NCBI GenBank assembly: GCA_964464755.1
Contig: CAYXGZ010000017.1
Location: forward strand, 1-64,000
Direction of reading: 5' to 3'
DNA length: 64,000 nt
Origin: CAYXGZ01 sp964464755
Lineage (GTDB): Bacteria; Planctomycetota; MHYJ01; JACPRB01
In this document: positions 40,220 through 49,144 of the stretch, in pieces
How positions within the stretch are numbered: position 1 is the stretch's first letter
Layout of the letters: each line of letters opens with the position of its first letter
Translations under genes and position numbers: made by a program
Notes under the pieces: generated by a model
What the model saw: only the letters and a program-made list of their open reading frames with translations
Database searches by the model: none
Told to the model about the DNA's origin: nothing

Positions 40220-41089
40220 ATGAAACGCATCGCCTTTTTCGCCCTGCTGGCCGCGCTGCCGCTGTCCGCCGACGAGGTCCACCTCAAGGGGGGGACCCGC
40301 GTCAAGGGGATCGCGGAGGAGTCCGGGGGCCGCGTCGTCATCCGCACCCTCGACGGCCAGGCGTCCTACGACGCGGACCAGGTCGAGCGGATCGACCGCT
40401 CGGTGGCCTCCCCCCTCGAGGAGTACCTCGCCCTCGAGCGGAAGGCCGCCACGCCCGCCGACTTCGTCCGCCTGGCCGACTGGGTCCGCCGCCAGGGCGG
40501 CGTGACGCGGATCGCGCCGAACGTCCGCCGCGCGGCGGAACTCGCCACGAAGGAGAACCTGCCGGGCCTCGTCGAGGCCGCCCGGGCCTCCGCGCTCGGC
40601 GGCGCCCTGAAGCCCGCCTGGGAACGCGTGCTGGCCCTCGACCCCGGGCACGCGGGCGCCCGCGAGGCGCTGGGGCAGCGCGTCCACGACGGGAAGTGGA
40701 TGACGCCCGACGAGGTCCTGGCCGCCACGGGCCACGTCCTCTTCGAGGGCCGCTGGGTCACCCCGGCCGAGCGCGACGCGGTCCTCGCGGAGCGGCGCCT
40801 CGGCGTCGAGGACGCGCAGAAGGCGCTGAATTCCGATTTGCTGAAGCTGGAGGACCTGCGCCGCTCCCTCGAGGAGCTGAAGCGGGAGCTCGAGGCGAAG
40901 CGCCTCGACCTGGCCGAGCGCGAGGCGAAGCTGGCGGTCTGGGAGAAGGCCCAGGCGGCGGAGTCGGCCTGGAGGCCCTGCCACGACTGCGGGGGGCGCT
41001 TCCAGGGAGGCCACTTCTGCGCCAAGCAACTGACGCACTGCGGGACCTGCGGCGGGTACTTCCCCGGCGGGCATCGCTGCCGGCGCTAG
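40220..41089 (+). CDS. Secreted protein with duplicated CxxCGGxFxGGHxC motif
   Basis: Product of 289 residues. Signal peptide MKRIAFFALLAALPLSA, a short SH3-like DEVHLKGGTRVKGIAEES, a helical region, an FEGRWVTPAER repeat (also KWMTPDEV), and a coiled coil (LKLEDLRRSLEELKRELEAK). It ends with two copies of a compact Cys motif, CHDCGGRFQGGHFC and CGTCGGYFPGGHRC, likely two metal sites. The motif resembles CSTCGRFHGG of the secreted coiled-coil protein upstream. GAGGAGG precedes the ATG and TACGTT lies 22 nt before it. Its TAG shares CTAG with the convergent GNAT gene. Confidence 0.75.
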   Translation: MKRIAFFALLAALPLSADEVHLKGGTRVKGIAEESGGRVVIRTLDGQASYDADQVERIDRSVASPLEEYLALERKAATPADFVRLADWVRRQGGVTRIAPNVRRAAELATKENLPGLVEAARASALGGALKPAWERVLALDPGHAGAREALGQRVHDGKWMTPDEVLAATGHVLFEGRWVTPAERDAVLAERRLGVEDAQKALNSDLLKLEDLRRSLEELKRELEAKRLDLAEREAKLAVWEKAQAAESAWRPCHDCGGRFQGGHFCAKQLTHCGTCGGYFPGGHRCRR

Positions 41090-41598
41090 GCCAGCTTCGC
41101 GTAGAGGATCGAGTTGCGCCAGGCGCCGTGGAGGAGCTTGTGCTCCCGCAGCAGCCCCTCGCGCCGCATCCCGACCTTCTCGAGCACGCGGATCGACGCC
41201 GGGTTCTCCGGGTCGACGTGCGCGATGCAGCGGTGCACGCCCAGGGGCCCGAAGCCCAGCTCGAGGAGCCCCGCCGCGATCTCGGTCGCGTAGCCCCGGC
41301 CCCAGGCGGGCCGGACCACCAGGTAGCCCAGCTCCCCCTCGCTCGGGCGGTGGGGGTGGATCTTGAAGTCGCAGGCCCCGACGAGCCGCCCGGTGCTGCG
41401 CTCCTCCGCGGCCAGCACGGTGACGCCCGGCCCCGGGCCGGCGATCGTCCTCCGCAGCCAATCGGCCGTGCCCGCCAGGTCCTCCGGGCCGAACTCGAGG
41501 AAGCGCGTCACCTCGCGGTCGGCCGTGTAGGCCCGCACGTCCTCGAGGTCCGAGGCGCGGAACTCCCGCAGGCGCAGGCGGGCGGTGGTCGACTCCAT
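41086..41598 (-). CDS. GNAT N-acetyltransferase, RimJ/RimL type
   Basis: Product of 170 residues: TARLRLREFRASDLEDVRAY, GYLVVRPAWGRGYATEIAAG as the acetyl-CoA loop, and NPASIRVLEKVGMRREGLLR, the same layout as the GNAT at 8.9 kb, to which it is clearly related. Substrate unknown. The start is ATG 41598, since TAGGAT (41606-41611) ends 7 nt upstream and overlaps the alternative ATG 41607. It diverges from the DUF1598-like gene. Confidence 0.85.
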   Translation of the reverse strand: MESTTARLRLREFRASDLEDVRAYTADREVTRFLEFGPEDLAGTADWLRRTIAGPGPGVTVLAAEERSTGRLVGACDFKIHPHRPSEGELGYLVVRPAWGRGYATEIAAGLLELGFGPLGVHRCIAHVDPENPASIRVLEKVGMRREGLLREHKLLHGAWRNSILYAKLA

Positions 41599-41605
41599 GG
41601 CGGGC

Positions 41606-41638
41606 ATCCTAAAGGAAGGCGGGCGGCTCCTGTATAGT
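41606..41638. promoter_or_regulatory. Divergent -10 boxes
   Basis: TAGGAT on the minus strand (41606-41611) fixes the GNAT start. TATAGT on the plus strand (41633-41638) lies 21 nt before ATG 41660, with GGAGG between, a short-leader promoter. Confidence 0.5.
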
Positions 41639-41659
41639 CCTCGCTACCGGAGGTTCCCC

Positions 41660-42973
41660 ATGGTCCGACTCGGACGCGCGGCGTTGGCGGCGGCCCTCTT
41701 CCTCGGCGCCTGGTCCTCGGCGCTGGCCCAGCAGATCAGCGTGACCGGCGGCGTGCACATCGACGCCAAGGGCGTGCTGCGCTCGGGCGACTCCGTCGAC
41801 CCCCGCCTCGCCGAGATCCGCGCGAAGGCGGCCAAGGACGGCTCGAAGGAGCAGCTCGTCTACGTCTCGCTGCCCCGGCTGCTCGCCGAGGCGCGCCGCT
41901 GCCAGGAGGCCGGAACGCCCCTGCCCCCCGAGGTCCGCTACGTCGGCGGGATGGTCCGCCTGCAGTACGTGATCGTCTACCCGGAGCAGAAGGACCTCGT
42001 GATCGCGGGCCCCGGGGAGCCCTTCGACGTCGACCTCGCCTACCGCCCGCTCGGCAAGCGCACGGGCCGGCCGGTGCTGCAGCTCGACGACGTCGTGACG
42101 GCCCTGCGCGGGGCGGGGCCCGGAGCGCCGGAGGGGATGATCGGCTGCGACCTCGAGACGACCCAGGAGAACGTCGACCGGATCGCCAAGGCCAAGAAGG
42201 AGCTCGCGCCCCGCCTGCCGGAGCTCGGCGAGCGCAAGGTCGCGGAGAAGATCGCCGAGGCCGCGGGCCCCCAGAACGTGCACTACTTCGGCGTGGGCGA
42301 CGACAACCGCTTCGCGCTGGTCTGCATCGAGGCCGACGTGCTCATGAAGCGCATGTCGCTGGGCCTGCACAAGACGCCGGTCAAGGCCGTGAAGAGCTAC
42401 CTCGAGGCGATGTCCGGCCCGCCCCAGCAGCCCCAGCGCTTCGCGTTCGAGTGCGCCTACGACGCGCTGTCCGTCTCGCCCGACGGGCTCGTCTTCGAGC
42501 TCAAGGGGCCCTCGCTGAAGCTCGTGACCTCGCTCTACTCCGTCGCCAAGCGCGACGTGGTGCCGGGCGACGTGTCGCCGGCCGCGAAGAAGTTCGCCTC
42601 GTCGTTCAGCGAGAACTTCGAGGCGCTGGCCCGCGAGGTGCCCTGCTACGCGGACCTGGCGAACCTCTCGGACCTCGCGCTGCTCGCGGGGCTGATCGCC
42701 CGCGACGGGCTGCACGGGAAGGCGGGCTGGGACCTCGGCTGGGTGCTCGACCGGAAGGGCTACAAGACGGCCGAGATCGCGGCGCCCAAGCTCGCCGAGA
42801 CGCTCTGCGCCTGGCGCCGGCACGGCGACCAGACGATCTTCGTGAGCGGCGGCGTGGCGCTGGTCCCCGGCGACGCGCTGAAGAACCGCGCCGAGGACGC
42901 CAAGGGCGCGCTCAAGGACCGGGCCCGCCGCCCCGAGGGCGACGGCTGGCGCTCGACCGGCGAGCCCAAGTAG
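41660..42973 (+). CDS. Secreted DUF1598-like protein
   Basis: Product of 437 residues with a signal peptide (MVRLGRAALAAALFLGAWSSALA). It resembles DUF1598 proteins of planctomycetes: SVTGGVHIDAKGVLR after the signal, ELVYVSLPRLLAEA-like helix, VRYVGGMVRLQYVIVYPEQK, MIGCDLETTQENVDRI, and VKSYLEAMSGP. Function unknown; probably a periplasmic enzyme or binding protein. GGAGG lies 6 bp before the ATG. It is a useful taxonomic marker and precedes the P450 gene by 16 bp. Confidence 0.75.
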   Translation: MVRLGRAALAAALFLGAWSSALAQQISVTGGVHIDAKGVLRSGDSVDPRLAEIRAKAAKDGSKEQLVYVSLPRLLAEARRCQEAGTPLPPEVRYVGGMVRLQYVIVYPEQKDLVIAGPGEPFDVDLAYRPLGKRTGRPVLQLDDVVTALRGAGPGAPEGMIGCDLETTQENVDRIAKAKKELAPRLPELGERKVAEKIAEAAGPQNVHYFGVGDDNRFALVCIEADVLMKRMSLGLHKTPVKAVKSYLEAMSGPPQQPQRFAFECAYDALSVSPDGLVFELKGPSLKLVTSLYSVAKRDVVPGDVSPAAKKFASSFSENFEALAREVPCYADLANLSDLALLAGLIARDGLHGKAGWDLGWVLDRKGYKTAEIAAPKLAETLCAWRRHGDQTIFVSGGVALVPGDALKNRAEDAKGALKDRARRPEGDGWRSTGEPK

Positions 42974-42989
42974 GCGACACTCGGGGGCG

Positions 42990-44234
42990 ATGCCGCTGCC
43001 CCCCGGCCCGGGCGGACCCGGGATCTACCAGCTCGCGCGCTGGATCCTCCGCCCCGCGGAGTTCTTCGAGTCGGCCCGCCGGCGCCACGGCCTCGCGTTC
43101 ACCGCCCGCTTCCCCCGGCTCGGCACCTTCGTCTTCCTGGGCGACCCCGCGGCGATCCGGGACGTCTTCCACGGCGACCCGGCCGTCCTGCGCACCGGCG
43201 AGGCGAACGCCTTCGCCGCGGAGACCGTGGGGCGGGGCTCGGTGCTCGTGCTCGACGGCGAGGAGCACGCGCGGGAGCGCCGGGCCCTGGCGCCCCCGCT
43301 GCACGGCGAGGCGCTGCTGGCCCACGAGCCCCGATTGAGGGAGGCGGCGCACGAGGAGATCGGGCGATGGCGGCCGGGCGTGCCGGTCGCGCTCGAGGAC
43401 GCGTGCCGCGAGATCGCGCTGCAGGCCCTGCTCCGCGCGGTGTTCGGGCTGGGGCCCGGGCCGGAGCGCGAGGCGCTCGCCGGCCCGATCCGCCGGATGG
43501 TGCGGAGGCTCTCGCACCCGCTCTCGTTCGCGGCGCCGCTGATCCCGGCGTGGATGAAGGCCGGGACGGAGCGCGAGCTCGCGGCGGATCGCGCGGAGCT
43601 CCGGGCCGCGTTCGACCGGGTGCTCGCGGGGCCGGGCGCCTTCGCGGAGGCGCTGCGGCGGGCGCACCCCGGAGACCCGGAGCGCGGCAAGGACCACCTC
43701 CAGACGATGGTCCTCGCGGGCCACGACACGACGGCGATCGCGCTGGCCTGGGCGCTCGGGGAGATCCTGCCGCGGCCGGGGCTCGTCGCCGAGCTGCGCG
43801 CGGAGCGGGGGCCGAAGCTCGAATCGGCGATCCAGGAGTCGCTGCGCCTGCGGCCGCTCGTGGACTACTCGGTGCGGCGGCTGGCGGCGCCATTCACGGC
43901 GGGCGGCGTGGAGTACCCGGCGGGGATCACCCTGGCGCCCTGCACGCTGCTGGCGCACCGGAACCCGGCGGCCTTCGAGGCGCCGGAGGAGTTCCGGCCC
44001 GGGCGCTTCCTGGAGAAGCGGCCCGACCCGAACGCGTGGATCCCCTTCGGCGGCGGGACGCGCCGCTGCCTGGGGATGTCGTTCGCGCTCCTCGAGTTGA
44101 GGGTCGTGATCGAGGCCGTGCTGGACCGGGTCGAGTTCGAACCGCGCCGGGCTCCGCCCCCGCGGGTGGCGCGGAGGGGGCTGTTCCTCGCGCCGTCGGA
44201 CCGGGCGACCTTCACGCCGCGGCGGATCTCGTGA
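42990..44234 (+). CDS. Cytochrome P450
   Basis: Product of 414 residues, typical bacterial class I length. The I-helix oxygen site is AGHDTTAIAL (~243), the K-helix ExxR is ESLRLRP, and the haem loop is FGGGTRRCLGMSFA with the thiolate Cys at ~360. It needs ferredoxin and reductase partners, none of which adjoin it, and its substrate is unknown. It starts 16 bp after the DUF1598-like gene, so they may be co-transcribed. It ends directly against the convergent xth stop. Confidence 0.93.
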   Translation: MPLPPGPGGPGIYQLARWILRPAEFFESARRRHGLAFTARFPRLGTFVFLGDPAAIRDVFHGDPAVLRTGEANAFAAETVGRGSVLVLDGEEHARERRALAPPLHGEALLAHEPRLREAAHEEIGRWRPGVPVALEDACREIALQALLRAVFGLGPGPEREALAGPIRRMVRRLSHPLSFAAPLIPAWMKAGTERELAADRAELRAAFDRVLAGPGAFAEALRRAHPGDPERGKDHLQTMVLAGHDTTAIALAWALGEILPRPGLVAELRAERGPKLESAIQESLRLRPLVDYSVRRLAAPFTAGGVEYPAGITLAPCTLLAHRNPAAFEAPEEFRPGRFLEKRPDPNAWIPFGGGTRRCLGMSFALLELRVVIEAVLDRVEFEPRRAPPPRVARRGLFLAPSDRATFTPRRIS

Positions 44235-44999
44235 TCAGGCCAGCTCGAGGCCGACGGGACAGTGGTCGGAGCCCGGCACCTCGGCGAGGATCCACGAGCG
44301 CTTCACGCGCTTCCGGAGGGCGGCGTTGACGTTGGCGTAGTCGATGCGCCAGCCGACGTTCCGCTTGCGGGCCGCGGTGCGGAAGCTCCACCACGTGTAG
44401 GCGCCCGCGAGCTTGGGGTGCTCCTCGCGGAAGACGTCGTGAAAGCCCGCGGCGAGGAACTCGGTCATCGACTTCCGCTCGGCCGGGAAGAAGCCGGGGC
44501 TCTCGTGGTTGGCGTCGGGCCGGGCGAGGTCGATCTCCTCGTGGGCGATGTTGTAGTCGCCGGCGAGGACGACGTCCTGGCCCTTCGCGGCGAGGCCCTT
44601 GACCTTCTTGGTCATCAGCTTGCAGAAGTCGACCTTGAAGTCGAGGCGGGTGCCGCCGTCGCGGGAGTTCGGGAAGTAGGCGGAGATCACGTGGAGCGAT
44701 CCGTATCGCGCGGCGAGGACGCGGCCCTCGTCGTCGAAGTCGGCGCGGCCGACGCCGGTCCAGGTCTCGTCGGGGGCCTCGCGGGAGTAGATCGCGGTGC
44801 CCGAGTAGCCGGGTTTGACGGCGGGGTTGAAGATCGCGCGGTACCCGGGGATCTCGCGGAGCTCGTCGGGGAGCTGCTCGGCCTTGACCTTGATCTCCTG
44901 GAGGCAGAGGACGTCGGGTCGCTCCTTCCCGAGCCAGGGAAGGAAGCCCTTGGCGTGGGCGGAGCGGAGCCCGTTGACGTTCCAGGTGAGGATCTTCAC
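44235..44999 (-). CDS. xth: Exodeoxyribonuclease III / AP endonuclease
   Basis: Product of 254 residues, the usual Xth length. Motifs: KILTWNVNGLRSA at the N-terminus, CLQEIKV (metal Glu), SAYFPNS, AGDYNIAHEEIDLA (catalytic Asp-Asn), WRIDYANVN, and the C-terminal GSDHCPVGLEL with the Asp-His pair. It cleaves at abasic sites and removes 3' blocks in base excision repair. GTG 44999 is the start, with TACCTT ending 8 nt upstream; this promoter is divergent from the kinase promoter. Confidence 0.95.
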   Translation of the reverse strand: MKILTWNVNGLRSAHAKGFLPWLGKERPDVLCLQEIKVKAEQLPDELREIPGYRAIFNPAVKPGYSGTAIYSREAPDETWTGVGRADFDDEGRVLAARYGSLHVISAYFPNSRDGGTRLDFKVDFCKLMTKKVKGLAAKGQDVVLAGDYNIAHEEIDLARPDANHESPGFFPAERKSMTEFLAAGFHDVFREEHPKLAGAYTWWSFRTAARKRNVGWRIDYANVNAALRKRVKRSWILAEVPGSDHCPVGLELA

Positions 45000-45007
45000 G
45001 GCCGTCC

Positions 45008-45045
45008 AAGGTAGCGGGGTCGTGCAGAAATGGAAGGGGTATACT
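45008..45045. promoter_or_regulatory. Divergent -10 boxes for xth and kinase
   Basis: TACCTT on the minus strand (45008-45013) ends 8 nt before GTG 44999. TATACT on the plus strand (45040-45045) ends 7 nt before ATG 45053. No -35 consensus is visible for either. Confidence 0.5.
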
Positions 45046-45052
45046 CCGCGGC

Positions 45053-48000
45053 ATGAGCCAGACGGGCGACCTCCCCCCGGACGAGGTCACCTCCGCCCCC
45101 GCGGCCAATCGCGCCGGCAAGTACGTCTGCACCTTGAAGCTCGGTGCCGGCGCGATGGGAGAGGTCTGGAAGGCCTGGGACCTCGAGCTGCGACGCTGGG
45201 TCGCGCTCAAGTTCATGAAGGGCGCCGACGCGGACCTGCTGGCCCGATTCCGGCGCGAGGCCCAGGTCGCCGCCCGGTTCACCCATCCGAACATCGCGGC
45301 CATCTACGACGTTGGCGGCGCGAAATCCCGCCCCTACATCGCCATGCAGTTCGTCGAGGGCCGGACGCTCAAGCACGCCGACCGCGGCGACCGCCGGCAG
45401 GTCGTCCGCCAGCTCCGCGACGCGGCCCGCGCCGTCCACCACGCGCACGAGCGCGGCGTCATCCACCGCGACCTCAAGCCCGAGAACCTCATGGTCGAGG
45501 GCGACCGCGTCATGGTCATGGACTTCGGCCTCGCCCGGCCCGTCGAGAGCGACTCGAGCCTCTCCCTGCCCGGCACCGTCGTCGGCACGCCGTCCTACAT
45601 GTCCCCGGAGCAGGCCCGCGGCGGAGAGCTCGGCCCCGCCTCCGACGTCTGGAGCCTCGGCGCCACCCTCTACGACCGCCTCTCCGGCCGGCCGCCCTTC
45701 CGCGGGGCCAACGTCTACGACACGCTGCGCCTCGTCGCGGAGGCCGACCCCGCCCCCGCCACCGACGACCGCGACCTGGAGAACATCGTCCGCCGCTGCC
45801 TCGAGAAGGACCCGCGCGACCGCTACCCGACCGCGGAGGACCTGGCGGCCGACCTCGACCGCTGGCTCGAGGGCGAGCCGGTCCAGGCCCGGGGCTCGAC
45901 GATCACGTACCGGCTCCGCAAGAAGCTCGCGAAGCGGAAGGGGCTCGTCGTCGCGGCGACCGCCGCCGCGGCCGTCCTGGCCCTCGCCGTCGTGCTGCTC
46001 GTCCGCACGCGGGGGGAGAACCGGGAGCTGGTGCTCGCGCAGCTGCGCGAGTCGAGCGAGCTGAACCTGGCGGCGGCCCTGGAGCTGAGGCGCTCGGGCA
46101 GCCTCGAGGGCATGGACAAGTTCGCCCGCAAGCTCGAGGAGGCCTGCGCGAAGGCGGAGGCCGCTCTGCCCCGGGAACCCGAGCCCAACTACCGCCGGGG
46201 CCGGCTGCTCCGGGCCCGGATGGACGACGAGGCCGCGGCCGCCGAGCAGGAGAAGGCGCTCGCGAAGGACCCCGGGTACCTGCCCGCGAGGTACGAGCGC
46301 GTGGTGCTGGCGTCGAAGGCGCACCGGGCGCGGGTCGCGGCGCTGGTCGCGCGGGCCGAGTCGCCCGGCGGGGTGCCGGATCCCGCGAAGCTCGCGGAGG
46401 CGGATCCGGTGGCGCGGGACCTGAAGGAGCGGATGGCGAAGGACCTCGAGGCGATCCTCGCGAACCCGGCGGGGCTGGAGCCCGCGCAGGTCGAGGGGGC
46501 GAAGGGCCTGGCGGCGTGGGCGCGCGGCGACGAGGCCGAGGCGGCGTCGAGGCTCGCGAAGGCGGTGGAGCTCGAGGAGGCGGTCGAGGCCCTCGCGGCG
46601 ATCGAGGAGCGCGCGAGGCGCTGGCCGGAGGCCGTCGCGTGGTGGACGAAGGGGATCGAGCGCGACCGGGGCTACCGGCCTTTCCTTTCCGGGCGGCTGC
46701 AGGCGCGGATCCTGCAGGCGGGGTGGATCCGGACGCTGGGGGAGGATCCGTCGCCGGTCCTGGCCGCGGCGGTCGCCGACGCGGACGAGTTGATCCGCCG
46801 CTACCCCGCCGATCCGGAGGGCTGGAGGCAGCGGGGCCGGGCGCACGCCGTGCGGCAGCACGCGGAGGGGCTGCGGGGCCGGGACACGTCGGAAGCGTAC
46901 CGGGACGCGCTGCGGGACCTGGCGCGGGCCGTCGAGCTGGCGCCGTCGGATCCGGAGCCCCTGCGGACCCGGGGCAACGTGAGGAACTACCGGGCGGTGC
47001 TCGAAAGGGATGCCGGGCGCCCGATGGACGAGGCCTCGGCGGGGGCGATCGAGGATTTCAACGCCGCGGCGAAGCTGGCCCCGAAGGACGCGAAGATCCG
47101 CTCGGACCTCGCGGCCGCGCTCCTCAACTACGGATCGTGGAAGTCGAGGGCCGGACGGGATCCGCGGGAGCAGTTCGAGGCGGCGTTCGGGGCGCTGGAC
47201 GCGGCGCTGGAGTTGCAGCCGGGGATGGTCGAGGCGAGGCGGCAGCGAGGGATCGCCCGGGTCACCTGGGGCCAGCACCTGCGGCGGCTGGGGGAGGATC
47301 CCGGGCCGCAGTTCCGGAAGGGGCAGGAGGATCTCGACGAGGTGGTGAAGCGGGAGCCGAAGGACCCGGACGGGTGGGCGTACCGGGGGCTGCTCCACGG
47401 GGAGCGGGCGTCGGGCTCGGGGAAGGACGAGGATTACGCGGCGTCGGTCGCGGACCTGGGGGAGGCGATCCGGCTGGCGCCGGGGCGGGTCGACCTGTAC
47501 CGGCACCGGGCGACGGCGCTGCTGAACTGGGCGAAGGACCGGGCGGCCGGCGAGCCGAGGCTGGTGGAGGCGCTGAAGGACCTGGACGTCGCGGTGCAGG
47601 GGGATCCGGCGGCCGCGGACTACCGGCACCTGCGGGGGACGGTGCGGGCGGCGCTGGGCCGGCGCCGGAACGACCGGGGCGAGGACGCGGAGGAGGATTA
47701 CCGGGCGGCGGCGGCGGACTTCGAGAAGGCGATCGAGCTCAACCCGCGCTCGGAGGAGGCGTGGATCGCGCTGGGGGTGCTGCACCTGGACCGCTCGCAG
47801 GCGGAGAAGCGGAAGGGGCGGCCGCGGGCCGCGGCGCTCGCGGCGGCCGTGGAGGCGGCCCGGAAGGCGGTGGCCTTGAACGAGGCCTCGGGCCGGGCGT
47901 GGTCGCTGCTGGGCGAGGCGAAGTTCTTCGAGGCGGAGGACGCGACGGACGGGCTGCCGGCGCTGCGGGAGTCGCTGCGGGCGTACGACGAGGCGCTGCG

Positions 48001-48493
48001 TCGGGACGCGGGGCAGGTGGACGCGTGGATGGACCGGGGGCGGAGCCACATGCACGTGGCGGTCCGGCTCATGGGGCGGGGCGAGGACCCGGGGTTCGCG
48101 TTCCAGCAGGCGGCGAAGGACCTGGAGAAGGCGGTGGAGATGGCGCCGGGTCGGGGACGGGCGTGGTCGGAGCTCGGGTCGGTGCGCTACAACACGGCGT
48201 ACTGGCTGCGGGGGCTGAAGCGGCCGGACGTGGCGCTGCTGCGCTCGGCGGTGGAGGCCTTCGAGAAGGCGCTGGGGCTGGGCAAGGCGGAGCGCTCGGA
48301 CCTGGAGGGGGCGGCGTCGGCGTGCCTGCTCCTGGGCGTGACGCTGCGGGAGCAGGGCCGCGCGGAGGCGCCGCCGCTGAAGCGGACGCTGGAGCTGTAC
48401 CGGAAGCTGAAGGCGATGGATCCGTCGCTGGAGGCGAAGCTGGCGCGCAACACGGCGACCTGCGAGCAGCTCCTGGGGGAGCTGGGCGAGTAG
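45053..48493 (+). CDS. Transmembrane Ser/Thr kinase with TPR array
   Basis: Product of 1146 residues. An N-terminal Hanks-type kinase has LGAGAMGEVW (P-loop, ~30), VALKFMKG, HRDLKPENLMV (~138), DFGLARP (~157) and GTPSYMSPEQA (~177). One membrane helix follows at ~296-316 (VVAATAAAAVLALAVVLLV). The remaining ~830 residues are TPR-like repeats, for example PRSEEAWIALGVLHLDRSQA and GQVDAWMDRGRSHMHVAVR. The architecture suggests an extracytoplasmic repeat sensor or scaffold controlling a cytoplasmic kinase. It is a paralogue of the gene at the right end (61.3-64 kb). Leaderless start from TATACT. Confidence 0.9.
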   Translation: MSQTGDLPPDEVTSAPAANRAGKYVCTLKLGAGAMGEVWKAWDLELRRWVALKFMKGADADLLARFRREAQVAARFTHPNIAAIYDVGGAKSRPYIAMQFVEGRTLKHADRGDRRQVVRQLRDAARAVHHAHERGVIHRDLKPENLMVEGDRVMVMDFGLARPVESDSSLSLPGTVVGTPSYMSPEQARGGELGPASDVWSLGATLYDRLSGRPPFRGANVYDTLRLVAEADPAPATDDRDLENIVRRCLEKDPRDRYPTAEDLAADLDRWLEGEPVQARGSTITYRLRKKLAKRKGLVVAATAAAAVLALAVVLLVRTRGENRELVLAQLRESSELNLAAALELRRSGSLEGMDKFARKLEEACAKAEAALPREPEPNYRRGRLLRARMDDEAAAAEQEKALAKDPGYLPARYERVVLASKAHRARVAALVARAESPGGVPDPAKLAEADPVARDLKERMAKDLEAILANPAGLEPAQVEGAKGLAAWARGDEAEAASRLAKAVELEEAVEALAAIEERARRWPEAVAWWTKGIERDRGYRPFLSGRLQARILQAGWIRTLGEDPSPVLAAAVADADELIRRYPADPEGWRQRGRAHAVRQHAEGLRGRDTSEAYRDALRDLARAVELAPSDPEPLRTRGNVRNYRAVLERDAGRPMDEASAGAIEDFNAAAKLAPKDAKIRSDLAAALLNYGSWKSRAGRDPREQFEAAFGALDAALELQPGMVEARRQRGIARVTWGQHLRRLGEDPGPQFRKGQEDLDEVVKREPKDPDGWAYRGLLHGERASGSGKDEDYAASVADLGEAIRLAPGRVDLYRHRATALLNWAKDRAAGEPRLVEALKDLDVAVQGDPAAADYRHLRGTVRAALGRRRNDRGEDAEEDYRAAAADFEKAIELNPRSEEAWIALGVLHLDRSQAEKRKGRPRAAALAAAVEAARKAVALNEASGRAWSLLGEAKFFEAEDATDGLPALRESLRAYDEALRRDAGQVDAWMDRGRSHMHVAVRLMGRGEDPGFAFQQAAKDLEKAVEMAPGRGRAWSELGSVRYNTAYWLRGLKRPDVALLRSAVEAFEKALGLGKAERSDLEGAASACLLLGVTLREQGRAEAPPLKRTLELYRKLKAMDPSLEAKLARNTATCEQLLGELGE

Positions 48494-48499
48494 GGCCGG

Positions 48500-49081
48500 C
48501 TACTTCCCCGCCTCGTGCTTCTCGAGGTTCACGAGCGTCACCACGCCGTTGATCGTGAGCTTCTGTCGCACCATCCCCACGTCGTCGGCCAGCCAGATCG
48601 TCGAGCCGAACTTCTGGTCGCCCGCCTCGAACGCCTCCGATCCCGCCGACCAGGCCGTGAACTTCCCCGCCGCCACCTCGATCTCCTCACGCCCCATCGT
48701 GAACTCGCCCTTCATCGTGATCCCCGACATCTTCGACTCGAACTTCCAGGTCTGCCCGACCTTTGGCGGGCGCTTGAATAGGAGCAGCGGCGGCTCGATC
48801 CGCGCGTCCCCGTACGCGTGCCGGTACAGCCCCTCCGCCGTCGCCGCCAAGTGCTCGAACGCCACGACCTTCCCGTCCCGCAGCGTCTCCAGCCGCGAGC
48901 AGAGCACGTCCCCCACCTTCTCGTACTTCGTCACCTTCATCGTCAGCAGGACCTCCGTCCCCTCGATCCGGTACTGCCAGCTGCTGCCGCTCTTCAACGG
49001 CCACTGCGGACAGAATTCCGGCGTCGCCGGGTCCTGGACCGGGAACAGCGCGACCAGGAGGAGGATGGTGATGAGTTTCAT
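48500..49081 (-). CDS. Secreted DUF3108-like protein
   Basis: Product of 193 residues with a signal peptide (MKLITILLLVALFPVQ). The mature part is beta-rich: WPLKSGSSWQYRIEGTEV, VGDVLCSRLETLRDGKVVAF, KVGQTWKFESKMSGITMKGE, VAAGKFTAWSAGSEAFEAG and STIWLADDVGMVRQK. The pattern 'GSSWQY...AGKFxxW...WLADDVGMVR' matches the lipoprotein at 39.2 kb and DUF3108-type proteins. Function unknown. TAGGAT ends 6 nt before ATG 49081. Confidence 0.75.
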   Translation of the reverse strand: MKLITILLLVALFPVQDPATPEFCPQWPLKSGSSWQYRIEGTEVLLTMKVTKYEKVGDVLCSRLETLRDGKVVAFEHLAATAEGLYRHAYGDARIEPPLLLFKRPPKVGQTWKFESKMSGITMKGEFTMGREEIEVAAGKFTAWSAGSEAFEAGDQKFGSTIWLADDVGMVRQKLTINGVVTLVNLEKHEAGK

Positions 49082-49087
49082 GCCGGC

Positions 49088-49118
49088 ATCCTACCGCTTG
49101 GTCCCGCCGGGGTACAAT
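49088..49118. promoter_or_regulatory. Divergent -10 boxes
   Basis: TAGGAT on the minus strand (49088-49093) ends 6 nt before ATG 49081. TACAAT on the plus strand (49113-49118) lies 26 nt before ATG 49145, with GGAGAG between. Confidence 0.45.
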
Positions 49119-49144
49119 CCCCGCCGTACCCCGGAGAGAACCGA

